From: Betaproteobacteria bacterium
GTDB lineage: Bacteria; Pseudomonadota; Gammaproteobacteria; Burkholderiales; SG8-41
Assembly (NCBI GenBank): GCA_016192825.1
Contig: JACPTK010000096.1
Span: 49,711-113,710, forward strand
DNA: 64,000 bases
Direction of reading: 5' to 3'
Position numbers and translations under genes: made by a program. Each line of letters begins with the position of its first letter. The stretch's first letter is position 1. Shown here piece after piece: positions 27,868-37,600 of this stretch. The notes below the pieces were generated by a model. That model did not search any database. It was not told where the DNA came from and was given only the letters and a program-made list of their open reading frames with translations.

Positions 27868-30800
27868 ATGGCGCCATCGTTTATCCACCTGCGATTGCAC
27901 AGTGAGTACTCGATCGTGGATGGCATCGCCCGCCTCGACGAGGCGGTGGAGGCAGCGGCGGCGGACGGCATGCCGGCGCTGGCGCTGACCGACCTTTCCA
28001 ACGTCTTCGGGCTGGTCAAGTTCTACCAGGCGGCGCGCGCCGCGGGCGTGAAGCCCGTCATCGGCTGCGATCTCTGGCTCGAAAACGAATCCGATCGCGA
28101 CAAGCCCTACCGGATGCTGCTGCTGTGCCAGTTGCGGACGGGCTACCTGCGGCTCTCCGAGCTGCTCACGCGCGCCTACCGCACCAACCAGTATCGCGGC
28201 CGCCCCGAGCTGAAGAAGGACTGGCTCGCCGAGGGCGGCACCGAGGGCCTGATCGCGCTGTCCGGCGCGCACCACGGCGACATCGGGCAGGCCCTGGTGG
28301 TCGACAACGCCAAGCAGGCGCAACGGCTGGCCCGGGAGTGGGACGTGCTGTTTCCCGGCCGCTTCTACCTCGAATTGCAGCGGCTGGGGAAGGGCACCAC
28401 CGCTCTCGGGGCGGCGTCCGTGCCGGTCGAGACCTACGTGCAGCGCGCGCTCGGGCTTGCCTCGGCGATGAAGCTGCCGGTGGTGGCGACGCACCCGGTG
28501 CAGTTCGTGAAACGCGATGAGTTCCGCGCGCACGAGGCGCGCGTATGCATCGCCCAGGGCTACACGCTGTCCGACCAGCGCCGCCCGCGGCTGTTCGGCC
28601 CCGAGCAGTATCTCAAGTCGCAGGCCGAGATGGCGCAGGCATTCCGCGACGTGCCGCAGGCGCTCGCCAACAGCGTGGAGATCGCCCGGCGCTGCAACCT
28701 GTCGATCGAGCTGGGCAAGACCCGCCTTCCGCCGTTCCAGACCCCGGGGAACGTCAGCCTCGACGACTACCTGCGCGACCGCGCCGCCGAGGGGCTGGAG
28801 CGCCGCCTCGGGCAGCTGTTCCCCGATGCCGCGCAGCGCGCGCAGCAGTTGCCCCGTTACCGCGAACGGCTCGATTTCGAGATCCGCACCATCCAGCAGA
28901 TGGGCTTCCCGGGGTACTTCCTGATCGTCGCCGACTTCATCAACTGGGCGAAGGGGAACGGCGTGCCGGTGGGGCCAGGGCGCGGCTCCGGGGCGGGCTC
29001 GCTGGTCGCCTACTCGATGGGAATAACCGACCTCGATCCGCTGCGCTACGACCTGCTGTTCGAGCGCTTCCTCAATCCCGAGCGCGTCTCGATGCCGGAC
29101 TTCGACATCGACTTCTGCCAGGACGGGCGCGACCGCGTGATCGAGTACGTGAAGAGCCGCTACGGCGCCGACAGCGTCTCGCAGATCGTCACCTTCGGCA
29201 CGATGGCGGCGCGGGCGGTGGTGCGCGACGTCGGGCGCGTGCTCGACCTCTCCTACACCTTCTGCGACCAGCTCGCGAAGCTGATCCCGTTCCAGCCCGG
29301 CCGGCACATCACGCTCGCCGAGGCGCGCAAGGAAGAGCCGCAGCTGAAGGAGCGCGAGCAGAAGGAGGAGGAGGTGCGCGAGCTCCTCGCGCTCGCCGAG
29401 CAGCTCGAAGGCCTGACCCGCAACGTCGGCATGCACGCCGGCGGCGTGCTGATCGCGCCGGGCAAGCTCACCGATTTCTGCCCGCTCTACGTGGCGGACG
29501 GCTCCGACAGCGTGGTCTCGCAATTCGACATGAAGGACGTCGAGGCGGCCGGACTGGTCAAGTTCGACTTCCTCGGGCTCACCACGCTCACCATCCTCGA
29601 CTGGACGCTGCGCTTCGTGCGCCAGCTCGACCCGGCCCCCGCGCTCAAGCTCGAGGAGATCCCGCTCGACGACCCGCCGGCCTACCGCCTGTTCGCCGCC
29701 GCCGATACCACCGCGATCTTCCAGTTTGAATCGCGCGGCATGCGCGACCTCCTCACGCGCGCCAAGCCCGACCGGTTCGAGGACCTCGTCGCGCTGGTCG
29801 CGCTCTACCGGCCGGGGCCGATGGAGCTGATTCCGGAGTTCGTGCGCCGCAAGCACGGCGGCCGCGTGGATTACCCGGACCCGCGGGTCGAGCCGATCCT
29901 CAAGCCCACCTACGGCATCATGGTTTACCAGGAGCAGGTGATGCAGATCGCGCAGGTGATCGGCGGCTACAGCCTCGGCGGGGCCGACCTCCTGCGCCGC
30001 GCGATGGGCAAGAAGCTGCCCGAGGAGATGGCCCAGCACCGCAACAGCTTCGTGGCGGGCGCAGGGAACAACGGCGTCAGCGCGCGCAAGGCGCACGAGC
30101 TGTTCGACCTGATGGAGAAGTTCGCGGGCTATGGTTTCAACAAGTCGCACGCCGCCGCCTACGCGCTCGTCGCGTACCAGACCGCCTGGTTCAAGGCGCA
30201 CCACCCCTCGGCGTTCCTCGCCGCCAACATGTCTGCGGTGATGAACGACACCGACAAGGTGAAGCTGTACGTGGACGATGCCCAGGCGCCGGCGCACGGC
30301 ATCGTTCTGCGCGCCCCCGACATCAACCAGTCGAACTACCGATTCGAGCCGGTTGACGCGAAGACCATCCACTACGGGCTGGGCGGGATCAAGGGCACCG
30401 GCGAGGCGGCGATCAACGCCATCATCGGGGCGCGCAAGGAGGGGCCGTTCAAGGACCTGTTCGATTTCTGCCATCGCGTGGACAAGCGCCTCGTCAACCG
30501 CAGGGTGGTCGAATCGCTGATCCGCGCCGGCGCGTTCGACGCGGTAAACGACCACCGCGCGAGCCTGCTCGCTTCCGTCGGCCTGGCGCTCGAGAGCGCG
30601 GAGCAGGCGAGCCGGGCGGCGCACCAGGTCAGCCTGTTCGGGGACCACCCGGAGATCGCGCAGCAGCCCGCGCTCATCGAGGCGCCGCGCTGGGGCGCCA
30701 AGGAACGGCTGCAGAACGAGAAGCTCGCGCTCGGTTTTTACCTGAGCGGGCACCTGTTCAACATCTACCGCGAAGAGGTGAGGCGTTTCGTGCGCACGCG

Positions 30801-31392
30801 CATTGGCGACCTCGCGTCGCTGTCGCCGAACGATTACGGGGGGCGCAGCTACTGGATCGCGGGCGTGGTGATGGGCGCGCGCGTCCAGACCACCTCGAGC
30901 GGGAGGATGGGCGTCATCACGCTCGCCGACGATTCGGACAGCAACGAGGTGATTTTCTTCGGCGAGGCCTTCGACCGTTTCCGGCAGAAGATCAAGGAAG
31001 ACGAGCTGCTGGTGCTGGAGGTGCAGCTGCGCGCGCGTGGCGGCGGGCGGATCGTCAACGGCGAATACGGGGCCGCGGCGGAGACGCGTGCGAGCATCCG
31101 GGCGGTCAACGCGCTCGATCTCGCCGAGGCGCGCGGCCGCTTCGCGCGCGGGGTACGGCTGACCTGCAACGGCGGCTCCTCGGGCGACCGCCTGCGCAAT
31201 CTCCTCACGCCCTATCGCAGCGGCCGCTGCCCGGTGTCGGTGGTGTATTCCAATCGCGGCGCAAGCTGCGAGATCGATCTCGGCGACGCCTGGCGCGTCA
31301 ATCTCCACGACGATCTCATCCGGTCGCTCTCCGACTGGCTGAGTCCCGAGAACGTGAAGATCGTGTATAACGAGCCGCGCGCCGGGCAATAA
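27868..31392 (+). CDS. dnaE: DNA polymerase III alpha subunit (replicative)
   Basis: The 1174-residue protein is the length of replicative DnaE1. The N-terminal PHP domain has FIHLRLHSEYS (His7, His11). The polymerase core shows GPGRGSGAGSLVAYSMGITDLDP and the catalytic aspartates in MPDFDIDF (about 410-417). A helix-hairpin-helix region with GYGFNKSHAAAYALVAYQTAW and a C-terminal OB-fold (about 980-1080) follow. The absence of the imuA/imuB neighbours and the intact PHP part argue against the error-prone DnaE2. No clear ribosome site is seen before the ATG, because a heptamer element occupies the leader. Confidence 0.95.
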   Translation: MAPSFIHLRLHSEYSIVDGIARLDEAVEAAAADGMPALALTDLSNVFGLVKFYQAARAAGVKPVIGCDLWLENESDRDKPYRMLLLCQLRTGYLRLSELLTRAYRTNQYRGRPELKKDWLAEGGTEGLIALSGAHHGDIGQALVVDNAKQAQRLAREWDVLFPGRFYLELQRLGKGTTALGAASVPVETYVQRALGLASAMKLPVVATHPVQFVKRDEFRAHEARVCIAQGYTLSDQRRPRLFGPEQYLKSQAEMAQAFRDVPQALANSVEIARRCNLSIELGKTRLPPFQTPGNVSLDDYLRDRAAEGLERRLGQLFPDAAQRAQQLPRYRERLDFEIRTIQQMGFPGYFLIVADFINWAKGNGVPVGPGRGSGAGSLVAYSMGITDLDPLRYDLLFERFLNPERVSMPDFDIDFCQDGRDRVIEYVKSRYGADSVSQIVTFGTMAARAVVRDVGRVLDLSYTFCDQLAKLIPFQPGRHITLAEARKEEPQLKEREQKEEEVRELLALAEQLEGLTRNVGMHAGGVLIAPGKLTDFCPLYVADGSDSVVSQFDMKDVEAAGLVKFDFLGLTTLTILDWTLRFVRQLDPAPALKLEEIPLDDPPAYRLFAAADTTAIFQFESRGMRDLLTRAKPDRFEDLVALVALYRPGPMELIPEFVRRKHGGRVDYPDPRVEPILKPTYGIMVYQEQVMQIAQVIGGYSLGGADLLRRAMGKKLPEEMAQHRNSFVAGAGNNGVSARKAHELFDLMEKFAGYGFNKSHAAAYALVAYQTAWFKAHHPSAFLAANMSAVMNDTDKVKLYVDDAQAPAHGIVLRAPDINQSNYRFEPVDAKTIHYGLGGIKGTGEAAINAIIGARKEGPFKDLFDFCHRVDKRLVNRRVVESLIRAGAFDAVNDHRASLLASVGLALESAEQASRAAHQVSLFGDHPEIAQQPALIEAPRWGAKERLQNEKLALGFYLSGHLFNIYREEVRRFVRTRIGDLASLSPNDYGGRSYWIAGVVMGARVQTTSSGRMGVITLADDSDSNEVIFFGEAFDRFRQKIKEDELLVLEVQLRARGGGRIVNGEYGAAAETRASIRAVNALDLAEARGRFARGVRLTCNGGSSGDRLRNLLTPYRSGRCPVSVVYSNRGASCEIDLGDAWRVNLHDDLIRSLSDWLSPENVKIVYNEPRAGQ

Positions 31393-31435
31393 CCAAAATC
31401 TGAACCGCCAGGGACGCCAAGGTGACACGACAATA

Positions 31436-32239
31436 ATGAACCGCCAGGATGCCAGGACGCCAGAAACGATTCGCGGATCACCAATCACGAATCACGATTC
31501 ACGTTTCACCAGTTGCGCCGCATCAGTCACGCCGCATCAGTCACCTTTTATCAGTCACGTCCTTGCAGCAGCAGGAATCTTGCTGCTGCTGTCCGCCGCC
31601 TCGCCGGCATGCTCCGGCGAGGCGGAGTGGCGGATGCTCCACGAGCAGGCCTCCGGGCACTTCCAGCGCGGCAACCTGGAGCAGGCCGAGCTGTTTGCGC
31701 GCGAGGCGCTCAAGGAAGCCGAGTCTTCGCTCGGGCCGGGGCACCGCGCGACCGAGCTGAGCCTGTCGACCCTCGCCGCCACGCTGCGTCTGCGCGGCAA
31801 GGCGGACGAGGCCCTGCCGCTGGCCCAGCGGCTGGTGGCGCTCCGGACCGGGCAATACGGCCCGGAAGACGCGTCGACCGCCATCGCGCTTCACAACAAC
31901 GCCGAGACCCTCATCGCGCTGAGCCGGTTCGCCGAGGCGGGGGTGCTGCAGTCGAGGGCGCTGGCGGTGTTCGAAAAGAAGCTGGGCGCACGCCACATCC
32001 ACACCGCCACCGCGCTTCACAACATGGGGGCAATCCAGCTCAAGCAGGCGAAGTACGAGGAAGCGGAGAAGTACCTGCGGCGCGCGCTGGCGGCGAAGGA
32101 GAAGGCCCTGACGCCCGGCCACCTCAGCATCGCGCACACGCTGGACAACCTCGCCACCGCGCTCGACGGTCAGGACCGGCAGATCGAGGCGGAGAGGCTC
32201 AGGCGCCGGGCGGAGGCCATTCGCCGCAAGGCCAAATGA
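31436..32239 (+). CDS. exported tetratricopeptide-repeat protein
   Basis: The conserved part, about residues 65-265, consists of four to five TPR units (for example AFAREALKEAESSLGPGH-like and TALHNMGAIQLKQAKYEEAE), with the 42-residue spacing of kinesin light chain-type TPRs. A hydrophobic stretch with a lipobox-like SPAC (about 43-60) precedes it, so export or lipid anchoring is likely. The first 43 codons of the ORF run through 7- and 14-nt repeats and are unlikely to be ancestral, and no other ATG exists in frame; the start is therefore unsure. TPR proteins act as interaction scaffolds. It follows dnaE but is probably unrelated. Confidence 0.7.
   Translation: MNRQDARTPETIRGSPITNHDSRFTSCAASVTPHQSPFISHVLAAAGILLLLSAASPACSGEAEWRMLHEQASGHFQRGNLEQAELFAREALKEAESSLGPGHRATELSLSTLAATLRLRGKADEALPLAQRLVALRTGQYGPEDASTAIALHNNAETLIALSRFAEAGVLQSRALAVFEKKLGARHIHTATALHNMGAIQLKQAKYEEAEKYLRRALAAKEKALTPGHLSIAHTLDNLATALDGQDRQIEAERLRRRAEAIRRKAK
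31477..31544. repeat. heptamer and 14-nt array in the 5' part of the TPR ORF
   Basis: Five units ATCACCA, ATCACGA, ATCACGA, TTCACGT, TTCACCA (31477-31511), then two perfect copies of a 14-nt GCCGCATCAGTCAC unit (31517-31544). Both overlap the apparent N-terminus of the TPR protein. Confidence 0.85.
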
Positions 32240-32240
32240 A

Positions 32241-32393
32241 GCGTGAGGCGTGAGGCGGAAGCCACGAGTTACCAGCTACGAGCTACCAGCTACCAGCTAC
32301 CAGCTACGAGCTACCAGCTACGAGCTACCAGCTACGAGCTACGAGCTACCAGCTACCAGCTACCAGCTACGGGCTGCGAGCCGCGAGCCGCGA
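32241..32393. repeat. long heptamer array (GCTACCA/GCTACGA)
   Basis: Two GCGTGAG units start one nucleotide after the TPR stop codon. From 32261 to 32393 there are nineteen consecutive 7-nt units without a break, grading from GCCACGA through GCTACCA/GCTACGA to GCCGCGA. Confidence 0.92.
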
Positions 32394-32483
32394 GCAATGC
32401 AACTTGAAGCTGACGGCTGAACACGGAAGTGGAAGCGGCGCCAGCAGGTCGCGCAATCGCCGGGCCCACTGCGGAGAAATTTC

Positions 32484-33050
32484 CTGGAAGCGCTGATCGT
32501 TTCGACCTCGGTCGTCGCGCTGGCCGAAATGGGCGACAAGACCCAGCTGCTGTCATTCGTGCTTGCCGCACGGCTCAAGCGCAAGGTGTGGATCATTCTT
32601 GGCATTTTCTTTGCGACGCTCGCCAACCATTTTCTCGCGGGCTACGCCGGGGCCTGGCTCGCGAAGCTGGCGTCGCCCGAGATGCTGAAGTGGGTCGTTG
32701 CGCTATCGTTCTTCGCCTTCGGCGTCTGGGCGCTGCGGCCGGACAAGCTGGCGGAGCAGCGGAACCTCGGGGGCGCCGGCGTCTTCCTGACGACGCTCAT
32801 TGCCTTCTTTCTGGTGGAAATGGGGGACAAGACCCAACTTGCCACGGTGGCGTTGGCGGCCCACTACGACTCGCTCGTCGCAGTGGTCATGGGAACGACG
32901 CTGGGCATGATGATCGCGAACGTCCCGGCGGTCTGGATCGGAGAAACGCTGGCCCATCGTATTAACATGAAGCTGATGCGCTGGGTCGCCGCGGCGTTGT
33001 TCGTTCTCCTGGGCGTGTTGGCGCTGCTGGCGACCCCGTCGCCTGCCTAG
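32484..33050 (+). CDS. GDT1/TMEM165 (UPF0016) family cation transporter
   Basis: The family has two copies of E-x-G-D-(K/R)-(S/T), both seen here (AEMGDKTQLLSF and VEMGDKTQLATV), with six membrane helices; members move Mn2+ or Ca2+ out of the cytoplasm in exchange for protons. The only ATG usable in the first half lies inside the first motif (32529) and would delete its Glu and half of helix 1. The conserved N-terminus (LEALIVSTSVVALAE) begins at a CTG at 32484 with GGAG 7 nt upstream, so I place the start at this CTG, giving 188 residues, the family length. A mutated ATG is the alternative. Confidence 0.75.
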   Translation: MEALIVSTSVVALAEMGDKTQLLSFVLAARLKRKVWIILGIFFATLANHFLAGYAGAWLAKLASPEMLKWVVALSFFAFGVWALRPDKLAEQRNLGGAGVFLTTLIAFFLVEMGDKTQLATVALAAHYDSLVAVVMGTTLGMMIANVPAVWIGETLAHRINMKLMRWVAAALFVLLGVLALLATPSPA

Positions 33051-33312
33051 AACTTGCCGCAATACTGGCCACGGAATCACACGGAATGACACGGACAAGA
33101 ACCCGATCCGCTTGACGTTCCCTAACCATTCAGGAAACTCAGTGTATTTTCGTGGTTGTTGCGATTTCGAGATTGCTTCTAGTCAGGCCGCCAGCGCAGC
33201 GGCGCAAAGCCGGACAAGGCGTGAGTCGTGATTCAACTCTTAAGCTGCCGATTAACGCCGATACAAAGAAGCATTGAAAGGTGTGACACCAAATTTCACT
33301 TGCGGTATGACG

Positions 33313-33326
33313 TCTAGACGTCTAGA
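33313..33326. promoter_or_regulatory. 14-bp perfect palindrome upstream of the methyltransferase
   Basis: TCTAGACGTCTAGA is perfectly symmetrical and ends 5 nt before the GTG of the methyltransferase gene. It could be an operator, or a methylation-sensitive site for autoregulation. Confidence 0.4.
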
Positions 33327-33331
33327 ATGCC

Positions 33332-34486
33332 GTGGTGGCCAGAGCCCAAGAAAAAATCGTCTCTAAACATCGTCCGGGCTCGGTTCGAGATGCCATTGTT
33401 CAGGTGTTGGCCGAGAGACCCGAGGGCGCGTCCTTAAAGGAAATTCACGATGAGGTCACGCAGCGCCTCGGCTCGGTGCCGTCTTCCTCGATACGTTCGT
33501 ATTTGCGCCTGAACACCCCGGAAATGTTCGTCCGCATGGAGCGGGCGCAATACGCGCTGAACTTCGAGGAAGCAACGCAAGCCGCGAAGAAGCGAGAGGC
33601 GGCACCCGCGAAGTTTCGTTCCCGCACGATTGGAAATTCGGTATTGGTACAGGCGGACTGCAGTGATTGGCTGAAGGCACAAGACGCAAACAGCATTCAC
33701 GCTGTCGTTACAGACCCGCCTTACGGTCTCGTCGAGTATTCTCCCGAGCAGCAGGAAAAGCTCCGAAACGGCAAAGGTGGGGTCTGGCGAATTCCACCAT
33801 CGTTCGATGGCGCGAAGCGGTCTCCGTTACCACGGTTCACCGTGCTGACCCCTGATGATCTTCGGTCGTTGGAGGAATTCTTCTTTTCGTGGGGGAGGGC
33901 GCTTCTACCGGTGCTGGTCCCTGGCGCGAACGTCGTAATCGCCAGCAATCCTTTGCTGTCTCACGTCGTTTCAGGTGCAATTGCACGTGCCGGTTTCGAG
34001 CGCCGAGGGGAAATCATTCGCCTGGTGATGACCATGAGGGGCGGCGACCGGCCGAAGGCTGCCCACGAAGAATTCCCGGACATCAGCGTGATGCCGCGCT
34101 CGATGTGGGAGCCATGGCTGGTTTTCAGAAAGCCAATCGAAGGGCGGGTGCAAGACAACCTTAGAAAATGGAAAACAGGGGGTTTTCGCCGGCCTTCCCC
34201 GGACAAACCCTTTGGCGACGTCATCCAGTCTGGACCAACGAGGGCGTCGGAGCGGTCTCTAGCGCCTCATCCCAGCCTCAAACCTCAGGCTTTTCTGAGG
34301 CAGTTGGTCCGTGCCGTGTTGCCGTTGGGAGAAGGGGTCGTTCTTGATCCCTTTGCGGGGGCGGGGTCAACCCTCGCCGCCGCTGAATCGGTCGGATATC
34401 GCAGTATCGGGATCGAAAAGGATGCGCGCTATTTCGATATCGCTTGCGACGCCATATCGAAACTGACCAAGCTGCAGATTCGCTGA
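33332..34486 (+). CDS. orphan DNA methyltransferase (beta-type motif order) with N-terminal winged-helix region
   Basis: The 384-residue protein has motif IV DPPY at 128-131 and motif I as DPFAGAGST near 340, so the catalytic motif precedes the AdoMet-binding motif, the beta order of N6-adenine or N4-cytosine methylases. Residues about 12-80 resemble a winged-helix/HARE-like domain (GSVRDAIVQVLAERPEGASLKEI). No restriction enzyme or specificity gene is adjacent, so it is an orphan. Base composition is less GC-rich than its neighbours, which suggests transfer. The start is one of two tandem GTG codons directly after a 14-bp palindrome. Confidence 0.85.
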   Translation: MVARAQEKIVSKHRPGSVRDAIVQVLAERPEGASLKEIHDEVTQRLGSVPSSSIRSYLRLNTPEMFVRMERAQYALNFEEATQAAKKREAAPAKFRSRTIGNSVLVQADCSDWLKAQDANSIHAVVTDPPYGLVEYSPEQQEKLRNGKGGVWRIPPSFDGAKRSPLPRFTVLTPDDLRSLEEFFFSWGRALLPVLVPGANVVIASNPLLSHVVSGAIARAGFERRGEIIRLVMTMRGGDRPKAAHEEFPDISVMPRSMWEPWLVFRKPIEGRVQDNLRKWKTGGFRRPSPDKPFGDVIQSGPTRASERSLAPHPSLKPQAFLRQLVRAVLPLGEGVVLDPFAGAGSTLAAAESVGYRSIGIEKDARYFDIACDAISKLTKLQIR

Positions 34487-34552
34487 TGGTTCAGAGCCGA
34501 TCGAGGCTGAGATATCTGGATCACCATCGGTGGCGGTGCGAGTTTCGTGTGT

Positions 34553-34579
34553 AATCTTGTAAATCCTGTTAATCCTGTC
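34553..34579. repeat. three AATCCTGTT-type 9-mers
   Basis: AATCTTGTA, AATCCTGTT, AATCCTGTC in tandem. This is one arm of the element seen complete at 16337-16436; no matching left arm is present here. Confidence 0.85.
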
Positions 34580-34637
34580 TATTTTTTGTTTTCCCTCTGC
34601 GTGCTCTGCAGTGAGCGGTTGAGGTAAGCTTCGCTCG

Positions 34638-37600
34638 ATGAACGTCCTCGACGATTTTCATCCCGCCGTCGCGAACTGGTTCCGCAACACCTTCGATGCG
34701 CCGACCGAGCCGCAGGCGCGGGCCTGGCCCGCGATCCGCTCAGGCAGCGACGTGCTGATCGCGGCGCCGACCGGTTCCGGCAAGACGCTCGCCGCGTTCC
34801 TCGCCGCCATCGACGCGCTGGTGCGCCTCGGCGTGACGCGCGGGCTGGGGGACGAGATTCGCGTGGTGTACGTCTCGCCGCTCAAGGCGCTCTCCAACGA
34901 TATCCACAAAAATCTCGAGGAGCCGCTCGCCGGCATCCGCAAGGAACTCACCGCGCAGGGTCATCCCGACGTGGAGATCCGGACGCTGGTTCGCACCGGG
35001 GACACGCCACAGGCGGAGCGCGAACGCATGCGGCGCAAGCCGCCGCATATCCTGGTGACGACGCCGGAGTCGCTCTACATCCTGCTCACCAGCGAGTCCG
35101 GGCGCAAGGCGCTCGCCACGGTGCGCACGGTGATCGTGGACGAGATCCACGCGCTCGCGCCCAACAAGCGCGGCGCGCACCTGGCGCTGTCGCTGGAGCG
35201 GCTGGAGCACATCGCCGGGACGAGGCTTGTCCGCGTCGGGCTGTCCGCCACGCAGAAGCCGATCGACGAAGTCGCGAGCTTCCTGACCGGCGGCGCGAGC
35301 CGGCCGGCCGGCGGGTTGTTCGACGGCACCGCCACGGGTTACGCCTGCGCCACCATCGATACCGGCCACGCGCGCAAGCGCGATCTCGCGCTCGAAGTGC
35401 CCGAGGCGCCGCTGGAAGCGGTGATGTCGGCCGAGGTGTGGGAGCAGATGTACGACCGGCTCGCGGAGCTCATCCGGGAGCACCGCTCCACGCTGGTGTT
35501 CGTCAACACGCGGCGGCTGGCGGAACGCGCGGCGCGGGCGCTCACGGAGCGGCTCGGCGAAGGCGAGGTGACCTCCCACCACGGCAGCCTCGCGCGCGAG
35601 CAGCGGTTGAACGCCGAGGGCCGGTTGAAGCGCGGCGAGCTGAAGGCGCTGGTGGCGACGTCCTCGCTCGAGCTCGGCATCGACATCGGGCACGTGGACC
35701 TGGTGTGCCAGCTCGGCACCCCGCGCGCGATTTCCGCGCTGCTGCAGCGCGTGGGCCGCTCCGGCCACGCCGTCGGCGGACTGCCGAAAGGGCGGTTGTT
35801 CCCGCTGTCGCGCGACGATCTCGTCGAGTGCGCCGCGCTGCTCGACGCGGTGCGGCGCGGCGAGCTCGACTGCCTGCGCATCCCGCGAAAGCCGCTCGAC
35901 GTGCTGGCGCAGCAGATCGCCGCCGAGGTCGCGTGCGGCGAGTGGGACGAGGACGCGCTGTTTGACTGCTTCCGCCGCGCCTGGCCGTATCGCGGGCTGG
36001 CGCGTGAAGAGTACGGCGCGGTGGTGCAAATGCTGTCCGAGGGATACTCCACCCGCCGCGGCCGCAGCCGCGCCGTCCTGCACCGCGACGCGGTCAACCG
36101 CAGGCTCCGCCCGCGCCAGGGATTGCGGCTCACCGCCATCACCTGCGGCGGGACCATTCCCGACACGGCCGATTACAGCGTGGTGCTGGCGCCGGAAGAG
36201 CAGGTGATCGGCACGGTGAACGAGGATTTCGCCGTGGAGAGCATGGCGGGCGACATTTTCCAGCTCGGCAACACTTCTTACCGCATCCTGCGCGTGGAAG
36301 CGGGGCGGGTGCGGGTGGAGGATGCCGCGGGACTGCCGCCCTCGATCCCGTTCTGGCTGGGCGAGGCGCCGGTGCGCACCGACGAAGTCTCCGCCGCCGT
36401 GTCGCGGCTGCGCGCGGACCTCGAGGCGCGGCTGAACGACGCGCAGGCCGCGCTGGCCTATCTCACGGACGAGGTCGGCATCGCCGCGGAGGCCGCGCAG
36501 CAGATCGTGGAGTATCTCGCCGCCGCCAAAGCGGTGCTGGGGCTGCTTCCGACGCAGCAGCACCTGGTGTTCGAGCGCTTCTTCGACGAGAGCGGCGGCG
36601 CGCAGCTCGTGATCCACTCGCCCTACGGCAACCGCGTCAATCGCGCCTGGGGACTCGCGCTGCGCAAGCGCTTCTGCCGCAAGTTCAACTTCGAGCTGCA
36701 GGCCGCGGCGACCGAGGACGCGATCATCCTGTCGCTCACCTCGAGCCACAGCTTCCCGCTGGAGGAGGTCGCGCGGTATCTGCACGCGAGCACCGCGCGC
36801 GACGTGCTGACGCAGGCGCTGCTCGACGCGCCCATGTTCATGACGCGCTGGCGGTGGAACGCCGTCATCGCGTTCGCCCTGCTGCGCTACCGGGGGGGCG
36901 GCAAGGTTGCGCCGCAATTGCAGCGCATGGAAGCCGAGGACCTCGTCGCGGCGATCTTCCCCGACCAGCTCGCCTGCCAGGAGAACATCGCCGGCGACCG
37001 CGAGATTCCCGATCACCCGCTGGTGAACCAGACCCTGTCGGATTGCCTGCACGAGGCGATGGACGTGGAAGGACTGGAGCGGCTGCTGAGCCGCCTCGGC
37101 GCAGGGGAGGTGCGGGTGACCGCGCGTGAACTCGTCGAGCCATCGCCGCTCGCGCAGGAGATCCTCGCGGCGCGGCCCTACGCTTTCCTCGACGATGCGC
37201 CGCTGGAGGAGCGCCGCACGCAGGCGGTGGCGAGCCGCCGCTGGCTCGATCCCGAAAGCGCGGCGGACATCGGCCGGCTCGACGCCGAGGCAATTGCGCG
37301 CGTGAAGGAGGAAGCCTGGCCGTCGGCCGACAGCGCGGACGAACTGCACGACGCGCTGGCGTGGCTTGGCCTGTTGATGCCGGAGGAGGTGGCCGCGCAA
37401 CCCGGCTGGGCCGGCCTGCTGCAGGAGCTTGCGCGACAAAGCCGCGCCGCACGTTTCGTCCCCGCGGAAGGGGCGGGCGGCTTCTGGATCGCGGCGGAGC
37501 GGCTCCCGGATTTCCAGGCAACGCATCGCGGCGCGCGCCTCGAGCCGGAGATCGTCGCGCCGCCGGAGTTTGCGCAGGGCCGGACACGCGAGGAAGCGCT

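Noticed and set aside
27841..31488. 1215-codon open frame opposite dnaE
   Set aside because: Antisense shadow of dnaE; no family pattern, Arg/Ala/His/Val-rich as expected from reverse reading.
32241..32393. The 19-unit array as an origin iteron or centromere-like parS array
   Set aside because: No replication or partition gene is adjacent, units vary gradually, and the same type of array occurs in many other gaps.
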